DNA of 64,000 nt from an uncultured SAR86 cluster bacterium. Lineage in GTDB: Bacteria > Pseudomonadota > Gammaproteobacteria > Magnimaribacterales > AG-339-G14. The notes under the pieces are model-generated. The model was not told where the DNA came from. It was given only the letters and a program-made list of their open reading frames with translations, and searched no databases. Below are positions 34,715 through 43,832 of this stretch, in pieces. The stretch spans positions 96,293 through 160,292 of the forward strand of contig CABZJI010000002.1 in NCBI GenBank assembly GCA_902526045.1. The letters are read 5' to 3'. The position numbers were made by a program, and so were the translations under genes. The first letter of the stretch is position 1. Each line of letters opens with the position of its first letter.

Positions 34715-35663
34715 ATTTATTCTTTACCATTTTTTATTTGCAGTTGTGAGCTTTGAGACCAGCTCTCATGAATTCACTCCCGCCCAACTAGAAATTACCC
34801 AGATATCTGAATCTGACTATTTAGTAAACTGGAAATTTCCATTAAATCAACCTTCTAAATCAGAGATTAAGTTTCCTGAATTTTGTTCATCAGAAGATGA
34901 TTTATTTCCAAAGAGAAGCGGTAAATATCTATTAGAAATAATTGAGTTAAATTGCTCAAAATCGCTCAAAGGATCAATTTTAAATGTCACCAATATGTCA
35001 TTCATGACTGACGTAATGGTAACTATTAGATTTTTTAATGACGAAGTCTTTCAAAACTATATTACTTCAGAAAATACAGATTTACTCATTCCTGACGAAG
35101 TTATTTACTCTAATTTTTCTTATTTATTCATGGGATTTGAACATCTTCTTGGAGGATATGATCATATATTATTTGTATTTGGCTTAGTTTTTCTTATCAG
35201 TGGTTGGTTTAACTTAATAAAGACAATCACATCATTTACGGTGGCACATAGTATTACTTTGGCTTTGTCATCACTAGATTTTGTAAGACTTCCTCAAACA
35301 GCAACCGAAGCTGTGATTGCATTAACAATAATATATTTAGCCTATGAAATTTTAGTTAAAAATGATTTAAGAAAAATTCCGTGGCATATTCCTTTTGGAT
35401 TTGGTTTGATCCATGGATTTGGATTTGCTGGGGCTTTAATGGAAATTGGATTTTCAGGGCAAAATCTTTTCCATACATTGTTGCTGTTTAATGTTGGTAT
35501 TGAATTGGCTCAACTAAGTTTATTGCCGATAATTTTTCTATTAATTTTTCTTTTTACAAAAATTAACTTAAGAAATGAATTTAAATTAGTTTCTGCATTT
35601 TTAATTGGCGGTGTAAGTACCTTTTGGTTTTTTGAAAGAACATTTAATTTATTTATCGCATAA
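34707..35663 (+). CDS. HupE/UreJ-family membrane protein
   Basis: 318 aa from a TTG start that overlaps the PPIase stop by 8 bp. A signal-like N-terminus and a periplasmic beta-rich domain (about 20-130, with two Cys) precede six helices. The membrane part carries FEHLLGGYDHILFVFGL, AHSITLALS and GFGLIHGFGFAGAL, the His-rich HupE/UreJ_2 motifs associated with nickel or cobalt permeation. No hydrogenase or urease genes are present, so nickel supply to another enzyme, or another ion, is open. Confidence 0.88.
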   Translation: MIKFILYHFLFAVVSFETSSHEFTPAQLEITQISESDYLVNWKFPLNQPSKSEIKFPEFCSSEDDLFPKRSGKYLLEIIELNCSKSLKGSILNVTNMSFMTDVMVTIRFFNDEVFQNYITSENTDLLIPDEVIYSNFSYLFMGFEHLLGGYDHILFVFGLVFLISGWFNLIKTITSFTVAHSITLALSSLDFVRLPQTATEAVIALTIIYLAYEILVKNDLRKIPWHIPFGFGLIHGFGFAGALMEIGFSGQNLFHTLLLFNVGIELAQLSLLPIIFLLIFLFTKINLRNEFKLVSAFLIGGVSTFWFFERTFNLFIA

Positions 35664-35689
35664 AAAAGGAGATTCAAAAATCTCCTTTT
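35664..35689. terminator. Bidirectional terminator between hupE-like gene and lipoprotein
   Basis: AAAAGGAGATT (35664-35674) and AATCTCCTTTT (35679-35689) form a perfect 11-bp stem with a 4-nt loop CAAA. The A and T ends provide a T-run for each strand, so it can stop both the + strand HupE operon and the - strand lipoprotein genes, whose last stop lies at 35707. Confidence 0.85.
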
Positions 35690-35706
35690 CTAATAAAATT
35701 ATCTTT

Positions 35707-36315
35707 TCAATTTAAAGGGCTGGAATCTGGTTGAAAATCATAATAACCATCTACAGGGATCATGAGATGAGCATAAGGAGTTCCTTTAAACATTTGATAG
35801 GGCGCACCAGTTGTAAAATCTGTAGGGAAATTTTCAATGGTTTTTGTATCTTTCGGCATCAACATAAGATGAGCGCCAGACTCAATAAAGTGACCCATCA
35901 TTTTAGCCTCATCGTGATCGCCCCCATAGAAACTTGAATTCATATTATCTTCACCCATATCACCATTTAGCATCCAAATATAGGCATCTCTTTCCATGTT
36001 GGGTTTGCCACCAGTCATGTAAGCTTCAGCCCATTTAAAACCTTCTTCATCGGCACAAAGGGTATTTCCATGTTGAGGTGTTTCGAATCCTCCTTCTGGC
36101 ATTTCTAATGTGGCAGTACAGGTCCATCCATTTGATCCTTCTCTTATCACTTTACCGTCACCTCCAACAACTGTCGCAAATTCTCCGATAAAATCAGGCG
36201 CAGCTTTACTGTAAGCCCAAATTTGCCACTCTTCAGAATCATGGGCTACATTAGGTTCATCAGAAGTTGAACAAGAAATTAGGATTAAAAAAAGTACGCT
36301 AAACAAGTATTTCAT
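35707..36315 (-). CDS. Lipoprotein, paralogue B of tandem pair
   Basis: 202 aa. Signal peptide with lipobox LISC at about residues 12-15, followed by Ser-Thr-Ser, so outer-membrane sorting is expected. The mature part begins HDSEEWQIWAYSKAAPDFIGEF and contains VVGGDGKVIREGSNGWTC, two segments nearly repeated in the upstream paralogue. Conserved Trp, Cys and Asp/Glu-rich loops (MNGDMGEDN-type) suggest a compact disulfide-bonded domain. No known family comes to mind. It is 15 bp downstream of its paralogue, on the same transcript. Confidence 0.8.
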   Translation of the reverse strand: MKYLFSVLFLILISCSTSDEPNVAHDSEEWQIWAYSKAAPDFIGEFATVVGGDGKVIREGSNGWTCTATLEMPEGGFETPQHGNTLCADEEGFKWAEAYMTGGKPNMERDAYIWMLNGDMGEDNMNSSFYGGDHDEAKMMGHFIESGAHLMLMPKDTKTIENFPTDFTTGAPYQMFKGTPYAHLMIPVDGYYDFQPDSSPLN

Positions 36316-36330
36316 AATTACTCCTTTTAT

Positions 36331-36942
36331 TTAATTTGAAGGAGAGGATTCAGGCTGATATTTGTAGTAATCACCAACAGGAATCATTAAATGTGCCCAT
36401 TTTGAGTCGGGAAACATAACATAGGGTTCTCCTCTGGTGAAATCAGCTGTGAAGTTCTTTAAAGTTTCAGGATCCTTTGGTACAACCATGAAGTGAGGAC
36501 CAGACTCAATAAACTGTCCTGGAGTTGAATCATTTTTTGAAAGAACTCCTGGAACTAAGTTATCTTCACCAACATCACCGTGAAGCATCCACATATAACC
36601 GTCTCTATCCATATCAGGTTCGCTATTACTCATGAAGGCTGCCATCCATTTCATTGCCTCAGTATCAGAACAAGTAGGCATTGCCTGATGTGGATTATCC
36701 CATCCATTAGCAGGAAAAGGTCTGGGGTTACCGGACATACAAGTCCAACCATTTGAACCTTCTCTCAAAACTGAGCCATCACCACCCATCACAGTTGCGT
36801 AGTCTCCAATATAACTCGGAGCAGCAGTCGAATAAGCCCATACTTGCCACTCTGCAGAATTGTGGGGAGCGCTTGGTTCATCACTTACAGACTCTGAACA
36901 AGAGAACATAAAAACAAAAAACGCAAAAGCTATATATTTCAT
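36331..36942 (-). CDS. Lipoprotein, paralogue A of tandem pair
   Basis: 203 aa. Lipobox FSC with Cys at about residue 15 (FMFSC), mature part HNSAEWQVWAYSTAAPSYIGDYATVMGGDGSVLREGSNGWTC in two separable blocks shared with the next gene. Both end with a segment of the form WAHLMIP/YAHLMIPV...DYYKYQPESSP. The two copies are about half identical by eye, so the duplication is not recent. Function unknown; the pattern WMLHGDVGEDN could bind a metal, but this is a guess. Confidence 0.8.
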   Translation of the reverse strand: MKYIAFAFFVFMFSCSESVSDEPSAPHNSAEWQVWAYSTAAPSYIGDYATVMGGDGSVLREGSNGWTCMSGNPRPFPANGWDNPHQAMPTCSDTEAMKWMAAFMSNSEPDMDRDGYMWMLHGDVGEDNLVPGVLSKNDSTPGQFIESGPHFMVVPKDPETLKNFTADFTRGEPYVMFPDSKWAHLMIPVGDYYKYQPESSPSN

Positions 36943-37042
36943 AATTTTCCTTCTTTTTATTTATATTTAAACCTTTTTTTTCGGTATTGAGAAGTTGAAT
37001 TATAGTTTTTATCAGAAAGTATAAAATCAAATTTCATAAAAA

Positions 37043-37087
37043 GCGGGCATCATATAATGACTATTAATTCAGCCTTAAAAGTTAAAT
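37043..37087 (+). pseudogene. Degenerate tRNA-Gly copy (5' part)
   Basis: GCGGGCAT, TATAATG, CTATTA and TTCAGCCTT occur in the same order and spacing as in the intact tRNA-Gly at 38349; about 34 of the first 43 bases agree. The anticodon bases TCC are replaced (TTAAAAG instead of TTCCAAG), and the 3' half is eroded and lacks a matching acceptor arm, so it cannot be a working tRNA. It lies 1306 bp upstream of the intact gene in the same orientation. Confidence 0.75.
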
Positions 37088-37188
37088 CAATCCCCTGAAA
37101 CCTCATAAATAAGCATTCTTTTTCTGTCTGCTTGCTGTCTAATTAATACCTATTTGAGAAATGATTGATGATTTATTATTATCATCTG

Positions 37189-37401
37189 ATGAAAAAAATA
37201 ATTTCATTCACTTTTGTTACTTTTCTCGTTTCATGCGGCGGTAGCTCAAGTTCATCTGAACCTATCCAACAAAACAACATAGAAACCAATACACAGACCA
37301 ATACTCAAACTAATACACAAACTGAAACTGAAACTGAAACCGAAGAAGTGATAAAAGCTAATTTTGGTGAGGTTAAATTCGGTGAAGCTAAATTTGAATA
37401 G
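37189..37401 (+). CDS. Small lipoprotein with TNTQ/TE repeats
   Basis: 70 aa from the ATG at 37189 (an in-frame TTG at 37165 is unlikely). Signal sequence MKKIISFTFVTFLVSC with lipobox LVSC, then Gly-Gly-Ser-rich start, then TNTQ repeated three times, TE repeated four times, and the imperfect pair ANFGEVKFGEAKFE. The repeat region looks like a flexible spacer from the membrane. The next gene starts 9 bp later. No family recognised. Confidence 0.7.
   Translation: MKKIISFTFVTFLVSCGGSSSSSEPIQQNNIETNTQTNTQTNTQTETETETEEVIKANFGEVKFGEAKFE
37285..37344 (+). repeat. In-gene tandem repeat (12-bp then 6-bp units)
   Basis: Three imperfect 12-bp units (37285-37320, form ACCAATACACAG) encode TNTQ, followed by four 6-bp units of the form ACTGAA (37321-37344) encoding TE. 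All units are multiples of 3, so slippage would change linker length but not reading frame. Confidence 0.85.
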
Positions 37402-37410
37402 GAGATAACT

Positions 37411-38283
37411 ATGAGATTACTAACTATATTTTGTTTACTTTTTTCCTTTGGATTAACGGCAAAGGACTATAAATCGTTACAACGTTTAAACGAAGGTGAT
37501 GTTATTTCTGCTGAAGTCTTTAACGACATGATGGATAGGATTGAATTAACTTTAAAAAATATAACTGAGAAAGACTTGATGGGAACTTGGGATTTGGTTC
37601 AAACTGTTTGTATCAGCGGCGTTCCTGGAAATTGTTCTCAGGGAAGTACACTAACAGGAAGACTTGACCCAATTGATGGTCTTTATTCTCAAAGATTAGA
37701 TACGATAAATTTCACTGATGATGGAGATGGAACATATTCTTTCCAACAAACTAACTATTGTTCTTTAACTAGAGGCGGGGATGTAAATGCTCCTTGCAAC
37801 AAAAACTTTGCAATTGTCGACGGAAGAATAATCTTTCCTTCAGAAGGAAATTTAAGTGCTGCATACAATATGAAAAAAATTAGTAACAGTAGAATATTAA
37901 TTTCAGAATACTTTAATGGTTCTGCATCTTTTAATATTATTCGTCTAGATAAAAAAAATCTTCCACCCGAGCCACCTGCAAACTTATCTGTAACAAATTC
38001 TTCAGGAACCATATCGCTTTCGTGGGATGCAGTGGACGTTGAAGAGACTGTTCTTGTTGATGGGACAACTTTTGTATCACAATCTGAAGGTGCCGCTAGT
38101 TCATATAAGATTCAGTCTAAAGATGCAGCCCTTGGCACGTATACTGAGTTAGCAGCAGCTACATCGAATTCCTACACTGATACTATTCCGTCTGGCACCA
38201 CTCGTTGGTATCGTGTTTATGCTGTTAACGAATACGGAACCAGCAAAGGTTCTAATGTCGTGAGCATTAGTTATTCAGAATAG
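37411..38283 (+). CDS. Secreted protein with C-terminal fibronectin type III domain
   Basis: 290 aa. Signal peptide about 1-17 (cleavage after LTA). KDYKSLQRLNEGDVISAEVFNDMMDRIE is a short helical region, then a Cys-containing beta domain (about 50-175: MGTWDLVQTVCISG..., a lipocalin-like GTW start). Residues about 190-290 are an FN3-like domain (PPANLSVTNSSGTISLSWDAV ... YKIQSKDAALGTYTEL ... WYRVYAVNEYGTSKGSN). The domain order suggests a surface or periplasmic binding protein. It follows the repeat lipoprotein by 9 bp and lies between the tRNA-Gly remnant and the intact tRNA-Gly. Confidence 0.72.
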   Translation: MRLLTIFCLLFSFGLTAKDYKSLQRLNEGDVISAEVFNDMMDRIELTLKNITEKDLMGTWDLVQTVCISGVPGNCSQGSTLTGRLDPIDGLYSQRLDTINFTDDGDGTYSFQQTNYCSLTRGGDVNAPCNKNFAIVDGRIIFPSEGNLSAAYNMKKISNSRILISEYFNGSASFNIIRLDKKNLPPEPPANLSVTNSSGTISLSWDAVDVEETVLVDGTTFVSQSEGAASSYKIQSKDAALGTYTELAAATSNSYTDTIPSGTTRWYRVYAVNEYGTSKGSNVVSISYSE

Positions 38284-38348
38284 AATAATTATGTTTTAAT
38301 GGCGTCAAATTTATATTTGGCTTAAAGTCTATATAAAAATCAATAGTT

Positions 38349-38423
<75 letters not shown>

Positions 38424-38432
38424 CGAAATAAT

Positions 38433-39569
38433 ATGACTATCCAAAATAAAATAACAGAGAAAATAGAGCAAGAAAAAATACCTTTTGCTTCCTTTGCGGT
38501 TACTAATGAACACGAAACAGTGCTACTTGAGCACTACGGAAGTCAACTCGAAGGAGAAGATAAACCACCTTCTAACAGCACAATTTACAGACTGGCTTCA
38601 ATGACAAAACCGATTGTTACTTTTGCAGCTCTTAAATGCGTTGAACTCGGGCTAATAGACTTAGATAAACCAGTTCATAATTTTCATTCTGATCTAAAGG
38701 ATCTCGATGTTGGGAAGCTTCAAGATGGAAAAGTAATCTATGAAAAAGCGAATAAGGACATCACTCTTCATCATTTGCTAGCTCATACATCTGGATTTGC
38801 ATATGATTTTCACGATCCTTTGCTTGCGCATCTTGCTCTGGAGGAGAAGATTGCTCCTCTTACAGATAAAGAAGGCAACTTCATTAATGTTCCTTTGTCA
38901 TACCAACCTGATACTAGATGGGAATATGGCGTTGGTCTTGATTGGGTTGGAGTAATTTTAGAAAAATTATTGAATAAAAACCTAGAAGAAATTTGTAGAG
39001 AATTTATCTTTGATCCACTTGGAATGAACGATACATCTTTCGATCCTGATTTTTTAGGGAAAGACAGATTGGCAGAGATGCATCTTATGGATAATGGAAA
39101 CTTTATTCATTCAACTGGACTTTTTGATGACTCTGTTCAGTCATTTTTTAGTGGCGGCGGTGGAATTCTTTCTAATCCATCTGATTATTGTAAATTTATG
39201 AGAATTTTTCTTTCAGATACAAATCCACTTTTATCTGATTCACTAATCTCTCTGATGACCACAAATCAAATCGGCGATTTAAATTATTCTTATCAACCCA
39301 CGTTTAATCCTGTCTTGATTCATGGAAACGAATGGTTTCCGGAGATAAAGAAAAAATGGGGATACGGCTTTTTGATTAACGAAGAGGACATACCTAATAG
39401 AAGAAAAAAGGGATCTTTATCATGGTCAGGTATTTTCAATACTTATTTTTGGATTGATCCACAATCAAAAATTGCCGGTACCGTAATGATGCAATTGTCA
39501 CCGCATTACGACGAAAAATGTAAAGGTTTGCTAGAAGTAATGGAAAAAGCTGTTTATGAAGAGATTTGA
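38433..39569 (+). CDS. Serine hydrolase, beta-lactamase/esterase (class C-like) fold
   Basis: 378 aa from the ATG at 38433; the 13 in-frame codons before it translate the 3' half of tRNA-Gly and are not protein. Catalytic SxxK is in RLASMTKPIVTFAALK (about residue 58). WEYGVGLDWVG supplies the Tyr motif (YxN-like), and LHHLLAHTSGFAYDF is the conserved loop of EstB/PBP4-like hydrolases. No signal peptide is visible, suggesting a cytoplasmic esterase or peptidase. It abuts gloC on the other strand. Confidence 0.88.
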   Translation: MTIQNKITEKIEQEKIPFASFAVTNEHETVLLEHYGSQLEGEDKPPSNSTIYRLASMTKPIVTFAALKCVELGLIDLDKPVHNFHSDLKDLDVGKLQDGKVIYEKANKDITLHHLLAHTSGFAYDFHDPLLAHLALEEKIAPLTDKEGNFINVPLSYQPDTRWEYGVGLDWVGVILEKLLNKNLEEICREFIFDPLGMNDTSFDPDFLGKDRLAEMHLMDNGNFIHSTGLFDDSVQSFFSGGGGILSNPSDYCKFMRIFLSDTNPLLSDSLISLMTTNQIGDLNYSYQPTFNPVLIHGNEWFPEIKKKWGYGFLINEEDIPNRRKKGSLSWSGIFNTYFWIDPQSKIAGTVMMQLSPHYDEKCKGLLEVMEKAVYEEI

Positions 39570-40226
39570 TTATTCTTTGAATAACTGATCAGCAACATAT
39601 GGATTAGTTTTTTTTTCTTGACCAAAGGTAGATAAAGGACCATGCCCTGGAACAAAAGTAGTATCGTCATCTAACTTCCAAAGTTTATTTCTAATAGAGT
39701 CTATTAAGCTCTTAGTATTGCCTCTTGGTAGATCGGTTCTTCCGATAGAACCTTGAAACAATACATCACCGACGATAGCAATTTTTGCATCAGCTTGATG
39801 AAATACAACGTGGCCAGGAGTGTGACCTGGGCAGTGATATACATCAAAAGAAATTCCATCTAATTCAATCTTGTCCCCGTCTTTTAACCACCTATCAGGC
39901 AGAAAATTTTTTGTTCCAGGCACACCATACATTTTGCCTTGATCTTCTAAACCCATAATTAGAAATTCATCATCGGGATGAGGACCTTCTATTTTTACAT
40001 CGTGTTCCTGAGATAAATTAAAAGCGCCGCCTGCATGGTCTAAATGCCCATGAGTAAGAAAGATTTTTACTAAATTCAATTTATTTTTTGATAAAAAATC
40101 ATTTATTTTATCCAAATCACCACCTGGATCTGTGACTGCTGCATTTTTAGTATTTACATTCCAAATAACACAACTATTTTGCATCAGAGGAGTGACAGGG
40201 ATAATTGCTACTTTTAGGTTTTCCAT
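39570..40226 (-). CDS. gloC: Glyoxalase II-type MBL hydrolase GloC (YcbL-like)
   Basis: 218 aa. The metal motif THGHLDHAGG is present along with PGHTPGHVVFH, GDVLFQGSIGRTDLPRG and VPGHGPLSTFGQEK, all aligning closely with E. coli YcbL/GloC (215 aa), including the opening IIPVTPLMQNSCVIW. The enzyme hydrolyses S-lactoylglutathione to lactate in methylglyoxal detoxification. It lacks the long C-terminal domain of GloB. It abuts the serine hydrolase stop codon and is divergent from the epoxide-hydrolase-like gene by 15 bp. Confidence 0.93.
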   Translation of the reverse strand: MENLKVAIIPVTPLMQNSCVIWNVNTKNAAVTDPGGDLDKINDFLSKNKLNLVKIFLTHGHLDHAGGAFNLSQEHDVKIEGPHPDDEFLIMGLEDQGKMYGVPGTKNFLPDRWLKDGDKIELDGISFDVYHCPGHTPGHVVFHQADAKIAIVGDVLFQGSIGRTDLPRGNTKSLIDSIRNKLWKLDDDTTFVPGHGPLSTFGQEKKTNPYVADQLFKE

Positions 40227-40241
40227 GATCTAATTATACAT

Positions 40242-41274
40242 ATGGAATATGAACTTCTTAATGGGAATGGATTAAAAATTGGTGCAGCAATTGAAGGTGA
40301 GGGTCCTTTAATTGTTTTAGTTCACGGATGGCCTGAAAGTTGGTACAGCTGGAGAGATCAAATTCCTTTTCTAGCATCACTGGGATATAAAGTTGCCGCA
40401 ATCGATGTTAGAGGATATGGCCAATCTGATAAGCCTTATGAAATTGCTGAATATTCGATGAAAAATTTAACTTCTGATGTTATTTCAGTAATAGAAGATC
40501 TTGGATACTCTGATGCAATACTCTTTGGTCATGACTGGGGAGCGCCCATAGTCTGGAATACCGCGGCTCTTTACCCTGATAAAATTTCTGCTGTCGGTGC
40601 ATTATCAGTTCCTTATACAGGTAGAGGGCCAATGTCCTCTATAGATTTATGGAAAATGTTGTATAAAGGAAAATTTTTCTATCAACTATATTTTCAGGAA
40701 GAAGGCGTTGCTGAAGAAGAATTTGAAAAGGATTTAAAAAATGCTTTAGAACTTACATATTTCTCCAGCGACGGAAGAGGAATGTCCTTTTTAGCTGAAA
40801 ATGCTGATAATCCTAAATATCAAAAAAAACGTCAATTCAAAATTTTTGGACTGTCTTCCTATATTTAATGATTACCCAGAGTGGATCAACAAGGAAGAAT
40901 TAATGTTCTTTGTAAAAGAATTTGAAAACTCTGGAATGAGAGGCCCTCTTAATAGATATCGCGCTCAAACTATCGATTTTGAAGAATTAGTTGAGTTAGA
41001 AACTGCAAAAATATCTCAACCTTCTTGTTTTATTTCTGGAACTTTAGACCCTGTTGCATTTTTTTTAAAAAATTCAATTCAAGATGGAGCAGGGAAAGGA
41101 GCATTTCATGGTCCAACCGCCGAATCTATGGCTAAAGAAATGATTGAGAAGAGAAGTGACTTATATGAAGATCTTCGGATCGTTAAATTCATCGATGGTG
41201 TGGGTCATTGGACTCAACAAGAAGCACCTGAAACAGTGAATGAAAACTTCGAAAAATTTTTGAAGGGTTTATAA
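40242..41274 (+). pseudogene. Epoxide-hydrolase-like alpha/beta hydrolase, frameshifted at a poly-A run
   Basis: Two overlapping frames form one alpha/beta hydrolase. Frame 1 (40242-40868, 208 aa) has HGWPESWYSWRDQ (oxyanion HGxP) and the nucleophile Asp in GHDWGAPIVW. Frame 2 (through 41274) continues with FLDCLPIFNDYPEWINKEEL, the acid Asp in ISGTLDPVA and the catalytic His in GVGHWTQQEAPE. They are offset at an 8-A run (40822-40829). With seven A's the protein would be continuous at about 343 aa. Frame 1 alone lacks the catalytic His. It could be a true mutation, slippage recoding or a sequencing error. Confidence 0.8.
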
Positions 41275-41276
41275 GC

Positions 41277-43769
41277 TTAAGCTGATAGTTTTTTATCTAT
41301 TTGCAGACTTAGTCTTTTTTTGTGACTTCGAGTTTCGTCATTAGACGATTGTCGTCTAAGCAGCTTTTGAATTTTCAATAGTTCACCAAATGCAGCAGAT
41401 TGGGCAACCTCATCGTATTTTTTAAGATTAGTGATGGTTATTAATTTACTTAGGTAAGTCGCCTGAAGATTCTGAGTAATAGTATCTATTTCTTTCATTT
41501 TTTCTTTTGGAAAAATTCCCTTTGTTAAGTCACTCATCATTTCTGAAACGTTATATTCATTTCCATAAAAAGCAGAATCGGTAATTCTTCTTAACACATC
41601 TTTATTTGTCAGATGATTAAGAATTCTTTTGTGCCCTGAAAGAATATAATCATGAAATTTAGGATCTTCATTTTCATCATAAAAATCAAATCCTCTTCTT
41701 TCTCGCTGCATGTAAGCAGCGATTGACTCTAAGGGTTTTAGTCCTTCACTACTAAAAGCATAATTATTTAACGTCTCCATTGCTTGCTTTTGAACTTTAT
41801 AAGGAACAGCTTCATAAGGTTTTTTATCTGATTTCGTGTTTGCAGGGTGACGGGTGACATATACACCTCCAATTTGCCGTGACACGACATCCATGCTGGT
41901 CATAATTTGTCTCATCAAAATAAAATAAGATTGATATACAGATTCCCAAGAATCTGACTTGGATTTAATTTTTTCGACTATTCCTGGCATTATTTCCTGA
42001 ACAAGCTTGTATCTACCTATAGCATATTCAACTGGATCATCACTCATATCACCAATATTCACTCTAGGATCAATTCCTCTTCCAGGTGATCTCATATCAT
42101 CAGCGTCATTACCAAAAAAATGACCTTTTTCTTGAGACCGATTTAAAATTTTCTGAATTTCTTCATCAGAAAGATTTGGAGTGTAAGCAAATTCGATTGC
42201 CCATTGATCATAAAGGCCAGGCTTTACATCAGAGAACTGTCCTTGTTCCACACCAGGAGGTGCTATGTTGATCGCGTGATAATCCATAACTGAGGCAGAT
42301 AGTCCTTCTTTGTAAGTTATTTCTGCATTATGAACGTCATCATTATTATGAAGAGTCGTTGCTCCCATATTATGATTCAGTCCAAGGGTATGACCAACTT
42401 CATGAAGTATTAACATAGTTAATTCTTCATCAAATAATTTATCAGTATCCTCAATTGAGAAATCCATTGAACTAGCAACCAAATTACCAAAAATTCTTTG
42501 TTCATTTCTCATAGATGAGAAATTACATCGTTCAGAAGAAACTTCAGATGATAGAAATATATCTTCGTACCTCATTCTGTTAGTTAGAAAAATCCATTCC
42601 AACATAATATCTGCAGATAAAATTTCTCCAGTTCGAGGGTTAGAAAAACTTGGACCATAACCTCCAAATGGTGGATTTGGAGATGAAGTCCATCTCAATA
42701 CGTTATATCTAATATCTCCAGCATCCCAGTCAGCATCATCTGGCTGAACATCAACTTCGATAGCATCAATAAAACCAGCTTTTTCAAAAGCTAAATTCCA
42801 TGCAAGCACAGCTTTAATTATTAAAGGCCTTAATTCATTTGGAGTAGTATTTTCTAGCCAAAATTTAATAGGCTTAATTGGTTTAGATTTTGCAGCATCA
42901 GGATTTTGTTTTTGAAGATTCCATTTCTGAACCAAGTCTCTATATGGGGTAATTTCTGTTGAACTTAAATCCGTGACCCTATCAGTAAAATAACCTATTC
43001 TGGGATCTTCGAAACGTATTTCAAATCCATTATCTTGAGGCATTTCAAGAAATGTGTACCTTAATTTTACTGAGGTATTTCTTAATGATTCGTAGCTTGC
43101 AGGATTGGAAAAAACATAATCGACTTCAAAATCGGTATTTTTTGGATAGTTGTAAACTTTGGATATAGCTGTCTTAGATCTTGATAAAGACCCAACTCCG
43201 AAACTATCGGAGTCATAATCTCTAGGTTCAGATTTTAACTTGGTTAAATTATCACTTTTCAATAATTTAGTGATATCAATGAGATAATTATTTTCATCAT
43301 CATTTTTGTGGGTTATTTCAAAATTTTCAATGACCGAATCGCTTATATTGGATTGAGATTGCCTGCTAAGTTCTGAATTAGGATCAAAATAAAATCCAGT
43401 GTTCACTCTAATGAGATTTAGGCTATTGAATTGTTTTTCAAATTTAACAACCGCTTGGTCTATATGGCTTCCTTTGAAAAGGCCTGCTTCCACAGTTCCA
43501 TTAATGATATGAGCAAAATAAATAAATTCTTTTGAGATGTCATCATCACTTAATTCTAAGTAAGTATTCCCATTTTCTGGATCTTGATAGCTTTTTAACA
43601 GGCCCTCATAGGCGATAAATTCTTCAACGAATTCTGAAATTAGCTCTCGATCGTCTTTTTTAGACTCTTCTTTAGTTTCCTCTTCTTTTGGATCATCGTT
43701 AGATTCATCCGCAATTAAACCAAAAGCTAGAAAGAAAGATAAAAATACAAATAAAATATTACTTTTCAT
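41277..43769 (-). CDS. Secreted zinc-dependent metalloprotease (DUF5117-type)
   Basis: 830 aa from the ATG at 43769 (a TTG 6 bases earlier is possible). A signal peptide (to about residue 19) is followed by an acidic stretch. The large N-terminal part resembles DUF5117/DUF5118 regions. The zinc site is HEVGHTLGLNHNMGAT (HExxHxxGxxH metzincin pattern, about residues 465-475), with SVMDYH as the Met-turn. The C-terminal helical part has no known motif. Probably periplasmic or outer-membrane protein degradation. The stop lies 2 bp from the convergent hydrolase. Confidence 0.9.
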   Translation of the reverse strand: MKSNILFVFLSFFLAFGLIADESNDDPKEEETKEESKKDDRELISEFVEEFIAYEGLLKSYQDPENGNTYLELSDDDISKEFIYFAHIINGTVEAGLFKGSHIDQAVVKFEKQFNSLNLIRVNTGFYFDPNSELSRQSQSNISDSVIENFEITHKNDDENNYLIDITKLLKSDNLTKLKSEPRDYDSDSFGVGSLSRSKTAISKVYNYPKNTDFEVDYVFSNPASYESLRNTSVKLRYTFLEMPQDNGFEIRFEDPRIGYFTDRVTDLSSTEITPYRDLVQKWNLQKQNPDAAKSKPIKPIKFWLENTTPNELRPLIIKAVLAWNLAFEKAGFIDAIEVDVQPDDADWDAGDIRYNVLRWTSSPNPPFGGYGPSFSNPRTGEILSADIMLEWIFLTNRMRYEDIFLSSEVSSERCNFSSMRNEQRIFGNLVASSMDFSIEDTDKLFDEELTMLILHEVGHTLGLNHNMGATTLHNNDDVHNAEITYKEGLSASVMDYHAINIAPPGVEQGQFSDVKPGLYDQWAIEFAYTPNLSDEEIQKILNRSQEKGHFFGNDADDMRSPGRGIDPRVNIGDMSDDPVEYAIGRYKLVQEIMPGIVEKIKSKSDSWESVYQSYFILMRQIMTSMDVVSRQIGGVYVTRHPANTKSDKKPYEAVPYKVQKQAMETLNNYAFSSEGLKPLESIAAYMQRERRGFDFYDENEDPKFHDYILSGHKRILNHLTNKDVLRRITDSAFYGNEYNVSEMMSDLTKGIFPKEKMKEIDTITQNLQATYLSKLITITNLKKYDEVAQSAAFGELLKIQKLLRRQSSNDETRSHKKRLSLQIDKKLSA

Positions 43770-43832
43770 AAACAATAACAGGTTGGATATTATAGACTCA
43801 GTATCTATAATTTTTAATTGTATCTTTATTCA

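Noticed and set aside
37285..37344. Tandem repeat as a phase-variable switch
   Set aside because: All units are multiples of three bases, so slippage would not change the frame.
40801..41274. Second half of the epoxide hydrolase as a separate gene starting at 40801
   Set aside because: The start would fall in the middle of the hydrolase fold, has no Shine-Dalgarno, and the protein would lack the nucleophile; the frameshift explanation is simpler.
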